From Acanthochromis polyacanthus (taxonomy: Eukaryota; Chordata; Actinopteri; Pomacentridae), in assembly GCF_021347895.1 (NCBI RefSeq), contig NC_067121.1, positions 31,421,974 to 31,485,973 on the forward strand: a DNA stretch of 64,000 nt, in the 5' to 3' direction. Positions 50,617-61,572 of this stretch are shown here, one piece after another. The notes below the pieces were generated by a model. That model was not told the origin of the DNA and did not search any database. It worked only from the letters and a program-made list of their open reading frames with translations. The first letter of the stretch is position 1. The number at the start of each line of letters is the position of its first letter. The translations under genes and the position numbers were made by a program.

Positions 50617-51171
50617 CAGATGGGATTTATAGTTTCTCTCTGCCATCCACTGTCCTCTTTGCTTCCTTCAGCGTGGATTCATTTGGATTATATTCAGAGT
50701 CAGAAGCAACACATCGAATGATTTTGTAAATGCTTGCTTGTCACAATGGTGCTGTACATAACAACACACAAAAATACCCTTGAACAGAGCCTTATATTGT
50801 AGATATGCAAATTAGCACAGTGTACTCACACCTTTGTGTATTTATTAACTATTTTTATTTCGTATGCTATGTATATTTATAGAGTACTTCATGGTAATCC
50901 TAGATTAAAGAGTTGTGTATGTTTTTTAAGTCTTTTACCCATGCATAGCCAACATGTAATTCTATTGCACATTTATTAGAGAATGCCAGCACTGTCGTGT
51001 GACCTTTATTTGACATTTTGTTGATGAGAATGTGTCTTACTATGCAGAAGCTCAGTTACATGTTTTATAAATATGTTGCAGAGATAAATTTGCTGTATAT
51101 AGCTGACAAGTAGGAAAAAACAAACATTTTTTTTTTTACTATATTTCAGACCAAAGATTCTTGTAAATAAA
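50617..51171 (+). other. ddr2: ddr2 3' UTR
   Basis: Runs from the TAG at 50614-50616 to the AATAAA at 51166-51171 preceding the cleavage region. The AT-rich sequence with repeated 'TATTTAT' elements (about 50837 and 50873) is usual for a 3' UTR. Confidence 0.6.
51166..51171 (+). terminator. ddr2: ddr2 polyadenylation signal
   Basis: Canonical AATAAA about 550 nt after the stop codon and about 820 nt before the hsd17b7 start. It is followed by T/GT-rich sequence ('GATTGTGTTTGCC') suitable as a downstream element. Confidence 0.6.
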
Positions 51172-51789
51172 GAAGAAATAATAATTGATTGTGTTTGCCA
51201 CACTTTATTCAAGGTTTTCTACAAATACTAAAAGTATGAGATACACTACAGGCTAAAAGTTTGGAAGTACAATCAATTTTGTACAAAAAAGATCATAATT
51301 CCATTTGTATAGCGTGTAACAATATAAACGTGAATATTATATAAAGAGTCACTAATCAGAATGCATTTTTACTACAATTATCAGGTATTTGTATCTGTAC
51401 TCCTGTTTATTAACTCAAATGTTTCTTTCTAGCCTTTTCTGGGGTAGTTGCAGGGATATGGATAGAGTAGAGATTTATTGGAATTTTTGCACACAAACTC
51501 TCAAAAGCGAAAGAGCTGAAGTGAAAAATGCTAACTGTGATTCGTTTTATACTTTTGCACTGAAGTTGTGACTCTTAGAAATCTTCTCAGCTCTAAAACT
51601 TAGCCCTTCTTTTCTTCTGTGGACATTTATTCTGCAGTTACCTAGTAACATCAAAGTATGCCTAAAGGTAAATTGAGGAAAATAGGCTTGCTGGTTTTAT
51701 TGAAAACATAAACTTGTAGTACACAAATTCACGAAGATGCACTTTTGATGATTGCGCTCTTCTTCCGGTTTGGACCTCCTCGCTCTCCG

Positions 51790-51994
51790 TAGATGGATTC
51801 TGATTGGCCAGTTGTTTGTTGACATCCAATCACACCACGGCTGTGCTGCTGCATATAGGCTGAGTGCTAGCAACTGAATCGGACGATGGGCTGAACGTCT
51901 GCGGGTCCATGTGTACTACACGGAATAAATAACTCCTTTTAGACTTTGTTCTGGTGTCATGTTCGTCCACAGCAGCTGCAAATTCCGGTCAGAC
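51790..51994 (+). promoter_or_regulatory. hsd17b7: hsd17b7 promoter with CCAAT boxes and an SRE-like site
   Basis: Two NF-Y-type motifs lie 165-195 bp before the ATG: ATTGG at 51803-51807 and CCAAT at 51826-51830. The second overlaps ATCACACCAC (51829-51838), one base from the classic sterol-regulatory element ATCACCCCAC. A CCAAT box close to an SRE is the usual architecture of SREBP-driven cholesterol genes. No TATA box is convincing. Binding is inferred, not shown. Confidence 0.5.
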
Positions 51995-54900
51995 ATGGAG
52001 AAAGTTGTCATTGTTACCGGAGCGAACAGGTGAGTCCAGAAGCTACGTTATAACTACTAATATAGACTGTAACTATACAAATTAGCTGATAAAAAGCTGA
52101 ATTAATGTGTTTGTGAATAAAATATAGCTTCACTGAGAGAGAAAGTCATTCCTCCAGAGAGATTACCTGCTTCTAAATCTCTTATAAACTGGTTTTGAGC
52201 TGTTAGAATATGTACCTGTGTATTTTTAACTATAGTTAATTATCAAATACTTTCCTGACAAGATATAGCTACAAACTGCATCAAAAATACACAGGTTATA
52301 TGCATTGCATTACATTAAAATGCTGAAAAAACAAAAACAAATGATCCCATATGTGAAAATCTAATCAAATTTTAGAGTTGACAAGATTTACAAGAGTCAC
52401 AACTTTAGTGCTAGAGTAAAAAAAAAAAAAATCACAGTTTGCATTATTTACTTTCGCTCTGCAGATTCTGTGATGTCTCTGTGTAAAAAAAAAAAAGGTA
52501 GCTCAGAGAGAAAGTTAGAAGCAATATAATATACAGCTGTTTTCATCCATGCTGTCAATCATAGATGCAGAGAGAGTCTTCTTCCTGAAGAAGCTACAGA
52601 GTCTGAAACAGCCCATTTATAACCAGGCTAAGATCAGGAGTTACACAGTCATGGTGATATGAAGCTTCTCTGCAGTATTTTGAGTTGGAAAGTTGAAAGA
52701 TGCATTTTGGGGAATGTGTGAGACTTTCATTGTTTTGCTGAAAAGTGCAAAATTTGGGACATTTTACTAATACAGTTAATAGTAGTGGAAAACAAATGAG
52801 CATTACTTAGGCATAGTCTACTTGATAAATTTACCAGGATGATTCTGGCAACTGTTTGGACACACCTACTAATTAGAGGGAATGTTCTTATTTTTACTGT
52901 TTTCTATTGGCTTAAATTGTCAAACAATACAGAAGAAATCAAAATTATGAAATAACACATATAGATTGATGTAGTTAGCAATAATAGTACTATAAACTTA
53001 GTTAATTTTTAAATTCTTCATCGCAGCGACCTTCTGCATTGATAACCGCTTTGCACATTCTCCAGCCAGCTTTGTGAGGTCGTCACTAGAAGCTTTTCCA
53101 ACAGTTTTGAGCATGTCCTGAACACTTGTTGGCTGCTTTTCCTCTGAAACCATCATAGTTGGGTTTTAGATTGTGGGATTGTGAAGCCAATGTCATCTGA
53201 TGCAGCCCTCTATTACTCTGTGTCTTGATGAAAAAAGTCTTACAGTGCTTGGAGGTGTGTTTGACCTGTGGAAAAAGCAAATCATGGTGCCAGAAAGCTC
53301 CAACTAGATGGAATAGCGTGTCGCTGCAGGATGTTGTATTAGCCACTCATCAGCTCAAAGTCCAGATGACCATTGGTCTGATGTCTATTTCTTGTGTGTC
53401 ATGCCGCAAGCAGCTGGTTGATTTCTTTGCAGCAGTTTGACCATAAAAACCTAATTGACTGTTTTTTGAAGATGTATCTGCTGCTTGAACTCTGGGAATC
53501 ATTGAGGTGGGATCCATTTTGCAATTTTCAATGCTGGTGGATCTCATGAACTTGTCTTTTTCAACTTTGATGGTTTTTGTTCTTGCACTTGAATCTACTG
53601 AAAATTTACAAATTGACTGAACTGTTTAGACGTAAAGATAGACGATTGATTCTCTACTTAACTTAGTGATTCTTGTCATAATATGACTTGTGTGTTATTT
53701 CATATTTTTTGATGTCATCTGTCTTGTTCAGTACTGTAGAAAGTAGAAAAAATAAAGCAAACCTTGAATTAGTGGGTGTGTCCAAACTTTTAAGTGGTAC
53801 TGTAGGTGTCAGTGTATCTCAGAAATTGGAATTTATATGACCTGTAAAAATATTTTAGTTATTTTATAAAGCAAGAATAGATTTTAGAGAATATACGACT
53901 GTTTCATTAACAACTTCCTCGTCATACATTATGTTTTTGAAGAGTGAGCATTGCTTCCAGTCTTTGTGCTAAGCTAGAACAGCTCCTTACTTAACAAGCA
54001 GACAGCAACAGCCAGACAACAGCCCATCATTTTCTCACTCTTAGGTTTCACACAATAGCAAATATATCAAGTAAACATAACTTACTAAACTTATGAGTCA
54101 CCAAAAAATAAACACAGAAATGTTTTCAGTATAGTCACTATTTATTCTCCAGTTTTGTTACTCCAGGCTACTTCTATATATAGAAATGCATATGAATTGC
54201 TTTATTTAAACTGTGAGATGATTCACATGTAGTTCTTCTGGGACGGTTTGTTATTAATGTGCAATGTGGCTTTGTTTGTCTGCCATCTGTCTCTCTGTCT
54301 GCAGCGGCATCGGCCTGGCCTTGTGCGAAAGACTGCTCACTGAGGACAGCCAGCTTCGACTGTGTCTGGCCTGCAGAAACCTGCAGCGGGCCGAGGCCGC
54401 CCGCTCTGCCCTCCTCACCTCTCATGTCGATGCCCACATTGACCTGCTGCAGCTGGATGTGGGTTCTGTGCAGTCAGTGCTGAACGCTGCTCAGCAGATC
54501 AAGTCCAGGTGAGAGACCTTTAATGTCCTGACCTCATGCTGCTGTTCTTTGATTGTTGTCTTCCCTCTGTGGTAACATCCCCAGATATGAAACTAAGATT
54601 GACTATTCTGTAATGTGCATTGTCTTTTTCCACAGGTACAGCAGAATTGACTTTCTGTATCTAAATGCAGGAATTATGCCCAATCCACAAGTGGACGTTA
54701 GAGCCTTTTTCAAGGGTCTGTTTTCCAGGTAAACTTCCAAAAACAGGTCATGATTTACTTTGCTTTGATTTATTTGGCCTGAAGTTGAATGGCCCTGCTG
54801 TTATGTAATAGTGTCCCTTCTCTGCTGCAGGAATGTCATCAACATGTTTGCGACAGCAGAGGGTCTCCTCACGCAGCAGGACCGCCTCAACTCAGATGGC

Positions 54901-57085
54901 CTGCAGGAAGTTTTTGCCACCAACCTCTTTGGTCATTTTCTCCTGGTACACCACAGACCACACACACATATAGACTTAAATCATAAAAAAATGACAACAA
55001 ATCCCTTTATCTGGTATAATATAGCTGTTAGTGTTACATTTTAGCTACACAGAGTAAAGGCTGGGTTCTGCTTTCTGCAAAAATGAGCCGCGCGAAAATG
55101 AGATGCTTGGAAATCCACTCGAGAGAACGTGTGTGACTTTATACTGCATGCGGCGTCTGCTCCCAAACTGCAAGGGCAGTGTATCACAAACACACGTCTA
55201 CCTCAGGGGTGTCAAACTCATTTTGGTCCAGGGGCCGCATACAGCCTAATTTGATCTCAATGAATTGTTGGCGGGTTCGAGGAAACGGCAGTCTGTTTTC
55301 ACCGGAGCCATGAGGTCAGCGATGCCCTCAGTGAAAGCCAGCTACCGAATTGCTAGCAAAACAGCATTAGCATCAAAGCCGTACTCTGAGGGGGAGTTTG
55401 TTAAAACTTGCACGCTGAAGGCTGCAGAAATCTACCTAGTCTACTTTGGAACTAGAGTAGAAGTTTGCCATTGTTTACACCACTAACAACATGGTATTTT
55501 ACCGAATAGTTACATTTCAGCAGTTAGTTTTAGTTTCACGCCATGAATTGTTCATAACTCGGTTACCACAGTGATCTCTGTGTGATGAATCGTATAAATG
55601 CCTGTATTTCTGCTGCTAGGAGCTCCTCTTCTTCCTCCAGTTTTCCGCATGTCTCTGTCTGTGTAGTTAGAAAAATTTGGAGGTGCATATCACAGAAATT
55701 TTCTTCTTGATAACTAGCTCTGCATTGAATTGCACGATGATAATTATCAACCTTGAAAGGCTTTAAAATAAAATATCCACCATTGTCCAACATTAGCATT
55801 GACAGGTAGATAATGCCTTAAAGTCTATACTATAGTGTGTAACTGTTAAGTATAATGAGATATAGCAGACATATTCATGAAGTTATTGTTTTTATGCATC
55901 TATGATGTATTGTTATTCCTCTACCTGCGAAACATTACCCATGTGTGTTGCCTCTGCTAGTTTTCTCTGTGAAGCTGTGGTGATATTTATGTCTGTGTGC
56001 TTCAGATCAGGGAGTTGGAGCCTCTGCTGTGTCAGTCGGGTCACGCCACCAGAGTAGTGTGGACCTCCTCCAGTAACGCCCGCCGCTCTGCCTTCAGCAT
56101 TGATGACATTCAGCACAGAAATGGGACGGAGCCCTACAGCTCCTCTAAATATGCTTCAGACATGATCAGCGTGGCCCTCAACAGACACAAAAACAGCCAG
56201 GTTTGACTGACTCACTCTGCACTGCACTAACACAGTAATATTTATCACTGCAGGTCATATTCAAGAATTCTTAAATAGCCATTTACAAACTGAAAGATGG
56301 AGCAAACAGACAGCAGGGTTTATCATTTCCCTCTTGTCTTGTTTTTGTGGCAGGGGCTGTTCTCCTCTGTGATATGTCCTGGACTGGTGATGACCAATCT
56401 GACCTATGGCATCCTCCCCTCATTCTTCTGGACTCTCATCATGCCCATCATGTGGCTGGTAAGTGGTGTTTTTTTCTTCTCTTTTTTATTCACCATAATT
56501 AATGCTACATATGAACTGCCTCGTGTTCTTATATTTATTATCTCGCATTACAGATTCGGATTTTCACGAACACTTTCACACTTACACCCTACAACGGGGC
56601 AGAGGCACTGGTATGTTGTCAGCTTGTGCTGTTATTTTCCATATGAAAAATCCTCTAAAAGATGCTGCTGTCTCTGCAGTAAATACACTATAGACATGGA
56701 TTTCTGCTCTTGTCGTTCACAGCACTGGTTGTTTCTTCAAAAGCCAGAGTCTCTGGATCCAAGAGCTAAGTATCACAGTTTAACATCAGGACTTGGAACT
56801 AATTACACTCAGCCTCGGCAAGTGAGTAACTATGAGATGCTGTGTTATGGAAAGCCGAGCAGGGAAGCACGGACAGTGGTGTGTTGTTTAAGAGGCTTCA
56901 TTTACATGCAGTTAATTCAGATTTTCTGTGTACTCATGTTCGTGTTTCAGATGGACATCGATGGTGAAATGTCTGAAGTTCTTTTCTCCAAACTGCTGGA
57001 ACTAGAGACAGTAGTAAGGAGGAAACTGAGTGAGAGAAATGCTGAGGATAAAGCTCATCAGCAGTACCTGAGAGACATAGAGTAG
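51995..57085 (+). CDS. hsd17b7: 17beta-hydroxysteroid dehydrogenase 7 / 3-ketosteroid reductase
   Basis: NADPH-dependent short-chain dehydrogenase of the ER. It reduces the 3-keto group of zymosterone-type intermediates in cholesterol synthesis, within the C4-demethylation complex, and also estrone to estradiol. Coding exons: 51995-52029, 54305-54508, 54636-54728, 54831-54945, 56006-56200, 56354-56458, 56554-56610, 56723-56821, 56951-57085. Total 1038 nt, 345 aa plus stop; human is 341 aa. The cofactor loop 'TGANSGIG' is at 8-15. The structural 'LNAGIMPNP' follows, then the active-site serine region 'WTSSSNAR' (168-175) and the catalytic YxxxK, Y193 and K197 in 'YSSSKY'. '[14 protein letters not shown]' and the hydrophobic stretch to 249 are probably membrane-associated. 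'[11 protein letters not shown]' is the family signature near 258-268. The start at MEKVV fits the family; an in-frame ATG at 51959 would add 12 residues. Catalytic residues are complete. Confidence 0.97.
52845..53804. mobile_element. Decayed, internally deleted Tc1 element, hsd17b7 intron 1
   Basis: The left end holds 'GTTTGGACACACCTACTAAT' and the right end 'GGGTGTGTCCAAACTTTTAA' plus 'GTGGTACTGTA', the inverted ends of a common teleost Tc1 family. The interior keeps recognisable but broken transposase-derived blocks on the minus strand: 'AGCTTTTCCAACAGTTTTGA', 'CACTTGTTGGCTGCTTTTCC' and 'GGAATAGCGTGTCGCTGCAG'. At about 960 bp versus about 1.6 kb for complete members, with stops throughout, it is inactive. 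Confidence 0.85.
55203..55490 (+). mobile_element. hAT transposon 5' fragment, hsd17b7 intron 4
   Basis: Starts with the terminus 'CAGGGGTGTCAAACTCATTT', then 'TGGTCCAGGGGCCGCA'. A short open frame beginning at 55265 contains '[20 protein letters not shown]' and 'TLKAAEI', which resembles the N-terminal part of hAT transposases related to domesticated ZBED/GTF2IRD2-type proteins. It breaks off without the catalytic core. The rest of intron 4 (55491-56005) shows nothing I recognise. Confidence 0.65.
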
Positions 57086-57146
57086 TGAGTCTCTCTTCAG
57101 ATGGACTAAATGCAATTTGAACCAGCATTACAGCTCCGAAATCCAC

Positions 57147-57152
57147 ATTAAA
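57147..57152 (+). terminator. hsd17b7: Candidate hsd17b7 polyadenylation signal
   Basis: ATTAAA, the commonest variant hexamer, lies 62 nt after the stop codon. No AATAAA occurs before the MITE at 57239. Confidence 0.4.
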
Positions 57153-57238
57153 CAGTATGTGTTTTGTTGAAATGTAACACCAGTACTTCTGCTACCTCAG
57201 TCAAGATCTCAACTTGGATTTATGTAAGTGACTATATT

Positions 57239-57574
57239 GGTAGTGTCTACGGATACGGGTCCGTATCCGTAGCCCACAGGCTACGGGTATGGCACTTTCC
57301 ATTTGCCAGACAGATACGGACCCGTACGCGAGTCTCGCGAGTCAAGACGCTGCTAACCACTGCAAACTGTTGAAAGGTAAGCAAAGGTTAAGGTTAGGGT
57401 TAGTGTTAGGGTCAGGTTTAGGGTCCGTACCTGTCATACCGATGCTACGGTCCGTACAGCTAGCGTCTACCGGGAGTCACGTGACCAGATCTCGCGCATC
57501 TGATTGGCAAATGGCAAGTGCCGTATCCGTAGTCCACAGGCTACGGGTACGGGTCCGTACCTCTAGCAACAACC
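57239..57574. mobile_element. MITE with long inverted repeats just after hsd17b7
   Basis: About 335 bp bounded by GACTATATTGG (57230-57240) and an identical copy at 57575-57585, giving a target duplication of 9-11 bp. The terminal 65 bp or so are imperfect inverted repeats rich in CpG; each arm has a 'TACGGGT..GTCCGTA' motif, 'CCACAGGCTACGGGTA' or its complement, and 'CCATTTGCC'/'GGCAAATGG'. The centre has a TTAGGG-like run (57388-57422). There is no coding sequence, and I cannot assign a superfamily with confidence. Confidence 0.75.
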
Positions 57575-58586
57575 GACTATATTGGCTAAATGTGTATGAT
57601 GACCAATGGAACCACAAGGTAACGCAGCTCATGTAGGAAGTAGCAACATGTCAAAGTAAAACTATCTGTTAGAGGAGGATTTATTTTTTCCCCATAAGTG
57701 ACTTATTTTATTTAAAGAGCCCATATTATCCACATCTACGGGTTCATAACTATGTTTTGGGGGTCTGCTAGAAGATGTTTACATACTTTAATGTTCAATA
57801 AGTACATTATGTTTCTCAAACTGCACACTGGTGCAGCACCTCTTCTCTGCCTCTTTCTGAAACTTTCCATTTTAGCTCCTGTTTCTCTAAGGATCCCTTC
57901 CCATAAGACCCAGCTCTGATTGGTCAGCTGACCCAACCAAGCAAATCAACACTGATCTGGGGCCTCATTTATAAAGCTTGCGTACGCACAAAACAGGGCT
58001 AGAAAGTGGCGTACGCCACTTTCTACGCAAAGGTTGTGATTTATAAAAACAAACTTGGCGTGAGAATGTGCGCACCGGTGCACCAACCTTGATTCTTGAT
58101 GCTTCTTTACGCACAAAACAGGGCGTAAATCACAAACTTTGCGTAGAAAGTGACGTACGTTGTGTTCGTTGTGATTTCTAAAAAAAACTTGGCGTGAGAA
58201 TGTGCGCACCGGTGTGCCAACTTTGATGCTTGCTTAAGCACATTTTGGAGACAGAGGGAACGGCAGTGCCGGAGGGTGAAGTGGCGAATTGAAACCAGAT
58301 TGATCTCAAACCTTTATTGTTATCACATATTAGACTTGTAGAGCCGGATAATCATAAACCCTCATTGTTGTAGATGTTCATATAGTGCGCCATTCGGCCG
58401 ACGACTGTATTTGCAGAACTATGTTCATATATCAACAGGGGCGGATTGAACGTTATTTCATTCGGTCATTTAACCGAAGGGCCGGTATCTGGGGCCGGTG
58501 CGGTGATCTTTATTAAATACTTTTGTTTACTGATCACCCGGCGCCCGTATGGATCATCGGGGAAAGCAGAAGACCCATTTGCAGGG

Positions 58587-58722
58587 GTGGTCTCTGACGC
58601 AGTGGCCCGGGTTCGATTCCTGCCTGCGGCACTTTTATGCATGCCTTCCCCCTACTCTTCTCCCCATTTCCTGTCACTCTTCACTGCAACTATCACAGTA
58701 AAAAGGCAAAAAAAAAAAAAAA
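58587..58722 (+). mobile_element. tRNA-derived SINE fragment nested in the Harbinger element
   Basis: A B-box-like 'GGGTTCGATTCC' (58609-58620) is followed by 'CCATTTCCTGTCACTCTTCA' and a 15-A tail (58708-58722), a common teleost SINE layout. The A box is not clear and the 5' end may be truncated. Confidence 0.6.
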
Positions 58723-58838
58723 GTAAAGAATGTTGTTTATTTATCCATATGCGGCCGAATGGGATGAGCGTCCAACCATTAATCAGTCCTGTACAGGCAC
58801 ACAGGCACACATGCTTCACACCACAACCCCCGAGTGAA

Positions 58839-59005
58839 AATGAATTTGTCTATGTGAACCGAAAAAACGTACATTCAATCAGTGTACAAATTATTTGTAC
58901 ATCGGACATGATCATAACAAATTTAGTGGCAGGGTGGCCTGGGTCAACACATGATTCATTCATCCTGACGCACAGCAGTGAAAAGACTGCCGGCCGGCGC
59001 TGCGT
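58839..59005 (+). pseudogene. Harbinger transposase remnant
   Basis: Translates to 'FVYVNRKNVHSISVQIIC' and then 'NLVAGWPGSTHDSFIL'. The second block is the hallmark DDE-domain signature of PIF/Harbinger (HARBI1-like) transposases. The frame here starts within the SINE-containing region and lacks the rest of the catalytic domain and the DNA-binding partner, so it cannot be functional. Confidence 0.75.
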
Positions 59006-59601
59006 GAAATGCCGTGGATCAGCAGCTTATTTAAATACAGATACATTCATGAGTTACTTTGCATTGACCATTCATGGTAAAATGTGGGTGTGTTGTGGGC
59101 GGAATGTGAGGTGGATCCACCTGTGCAATCTTCCAGCTGGTGTCTGATTTATCAAGAAATTGCGTGCAGCTGTGCTTACGCAAAGTTTTATAAATCAGGG
59201 GCGAGGGGCATACGCCCTTTTCGTATTTTCGGCGTACGCAAACTTTAGTATGGATCCTACGCAATGTTTTATAAATGAGGCCCCTGATCTGTATGGCAAC
59301 AACAGATCTGATAGGATAAGAATGTACGCCTAGCAGAAACAGCTTTAGTTAGGGAGCTGCTCATTCTTTGTTTAAGGACCAAACTAGCTGCTAGGTATTA
59401 TGCAAATGTGCTACATGATGACATCATAAAGTAACGGAAGAAAAGCGTAGATTTCAAATGAGGCATTTCAGGCAGATAAGGAGAGAAAGCCTCCTTCTGG
59501 TGTGAACCTTTGGCTTTATAAGTTTGCAGACCTTTTACATGCACAAAAAGCTAAACACACTAAAGGAAGGAAAAGCCTAAAAAGCATCATATGGGCTCTT
59601 T

Positions 59602-61450
59602 AAATATACTATTGCTCCTGATATTGTACTTTTAAAACTGTTTATAGTTTTACTTTTTATTTACCAAAGAGACAACATATTCATTCTTGCACATGTTTTA
59701 TATAAAATAACAGTATATATTTTTAATTCAAAGAAAATATCAAATGGGAATAATCACAAATTGGCTCTAATATTCACACGACTTTTTTCTGTGAATTGCA
59801 ACTTTTATATTCTGCTGTTATCTCGTTCTTAGCATGACACTGATGTCAAAGTCGTGCAGAAAACACAATCCTTAACTCTTCTTTGAAATGAGAACTGTGT
59901 ATTATGTGCTCAGTGCTTCTGTACGCCACGCTATAAAGACTTGAATTCCAATCATAACATCCACTTGACCCTCATCACGCTGAGATCTGATTTGAATAAC
60001 TAAAATACCTAAGTGGGTGTAAAGGGCCTTTTGTGATGAGCTATTTCATCTTCTCTACAAATCTACTCACATCGCTTAATGTGCCGTTTTCACATTTTGG
60101 TATAATAACATGAAGAAGATACATTTTATCTCTTGAAAGTTGGTGCAAAAAATAAAACTACATTTGTCTCTTGACCTAATCCTTTCACATTTTTGTGTAC
60201 AATATATTTCTTTCTTCCATATACGTCCTTTTTTTTGGACAAACAATAAAGTCAGGGTCATCAAGTTCCAATGAGATCAGTAACCAGCAGTGGTATCATC
60301 TGTTGCTGTTTTCCCGCTGTAACGCAGATACACCCACCTGCTGTGTTTTCACCTGATAGCTGCATCGTGTTTCCTGCCTCACAGAGTTAATTAGCGGTTT
60401 GTTTATGATCGGGTTTCTCGAGGCCACTGACTGTCCACCGGCTGTCTGTGATCTGGGGATCGTTTCACCACAAATCATAAATTATGGACGACTGGCCTTG
60501 TTTAAATAAATGAAACGATGAGGTTTAAAATCGGCCAAACAAGGAATATAAATGCGATCAGGTGTGAGATCATTTACAAGGTTGACGTGAGAAATTGTAA
60601 ATTGTAATGCAGCACTACCTTTGGTACTATCTCGTGAACACAAGCCTTGTTTAATGATGATGGTGGTTTCACAGTTGAAGTTCATCAGAAGTTGGTTTTG
60701 TTTGACCTGCTGTTTGGTATGAACAGATATGCACAGCTGCCACTCTGATTTGTAAGTGTGTCTCTAAGCATTTTCAAATCGGGAACAGTTAAACCTCTCT
60801 TCTTGTTTAATGATATAAAGCAGTAGGAATTGTGTGACAGACTAAATTTAATGTACTACGCATTAATATGACTAATTATTAGGTTGCTTCATAGGTGTGT
60901 TCTTAGTTGTGATTATTAACGATCTACAGAGGATTTCAAGTGTGAGTCTGAGAAATCTGGAATATTTTTTAAAACTTTATATGACATCATGTTAATAATA
61001 CGCATGTAAAATTTCAGAAATTATCCATCATCAGTGATGATCTGATTGACATTCCAACATAGGACTATACAATATAGTTGTGGTTAGAAACTCACTCCAT
61101 CTTGAATTTTGAGTGTCATTTATTTACAAAAAAGAGACAAAAGATGATATAATCAAAGCTCAATTAAACTGATAGCACTATTGTTTAAACATTTTCCACA
61201 GATATGTCAGTGATGTTTTCGCAAATTCTTTTGGTTACTATAATCGTGTGGTGAAAATCTGATGTAGTGACAGCCTAAATTTCTAGTGTTGGTTATCTTT
61301 ATAGCGCCACAGTAGACCTAATTCAGTTATTCACTTCAGTGGGGAGTTTAGTTTTTTTCTGAATTCAATATCTATCAGTAACTCCCTCCAGTTATAGTAG
61401 GGTCCCTCTAGTGACAATGAAGTTTTTCTTTACCCTGGTTACATGTCTAT
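59602..61450. other. hsd17b7 downstream flank, nothing recognised
   Basis: AT-rich intergenic DNA with short open frames that match no known family. No exon of a fourth gene is recognised. Confidence 0.45.
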
Positions 61451-61453
61451 ATG

Positions 61454-61572
<119 letters not shown>

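Larger units (their letters stand above)
57960..59283 (+). mobile_element. PIF/Harbinger-type transposon, internally decayed
   Basis: 1324 bp with inverted ends 'GGGCCTCATTTATAAA' and 'TTTATAAATGAGGCCC', flanked by CTGATCTG on both sides (57952-57959, 59284-59291). Subterminal regions carry repeated 'GCGTACGCA' and 'GGCGTGAGAATGTGCGCACC' units; the latter is duplicated (about 58058-58077 and 58192-58211). A coding remnant lies at about 58839-59005. Confidence 0.85.
57714..59601. mobile_element. Outer non-autonomous DNA element split by a Harbinger insertion
   Basis: The inverted ends 'AAAGAGCCCATATTAT' (57714-57729) and 'ATATGGGCTCTTT' (59589-59601) delimit a common teleost repeat. It also holds the 'CATTTTAGCTCCTGTTTCTC' and 'CTCTGATTGGTCAGC' blocks. 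Removing the insertion at 57960-59283 and one 8-bp duplication leaves about 556 bp. No coding sequence is seen. Confidence 0.75.

Noticed and set aside
57384..57422. TTAGGG-like run suggesting an interstitial telomere
   Set aside because: It is short and degenerate and lies in the middle of a MITE; similar runs are common in such elements.
58446..59147. 233-codon open frame as a possible new gene
   Set aside because: It runs through a SINE, its poly-A and a decayed Harbinger fragment; only a short block is transposase-like.
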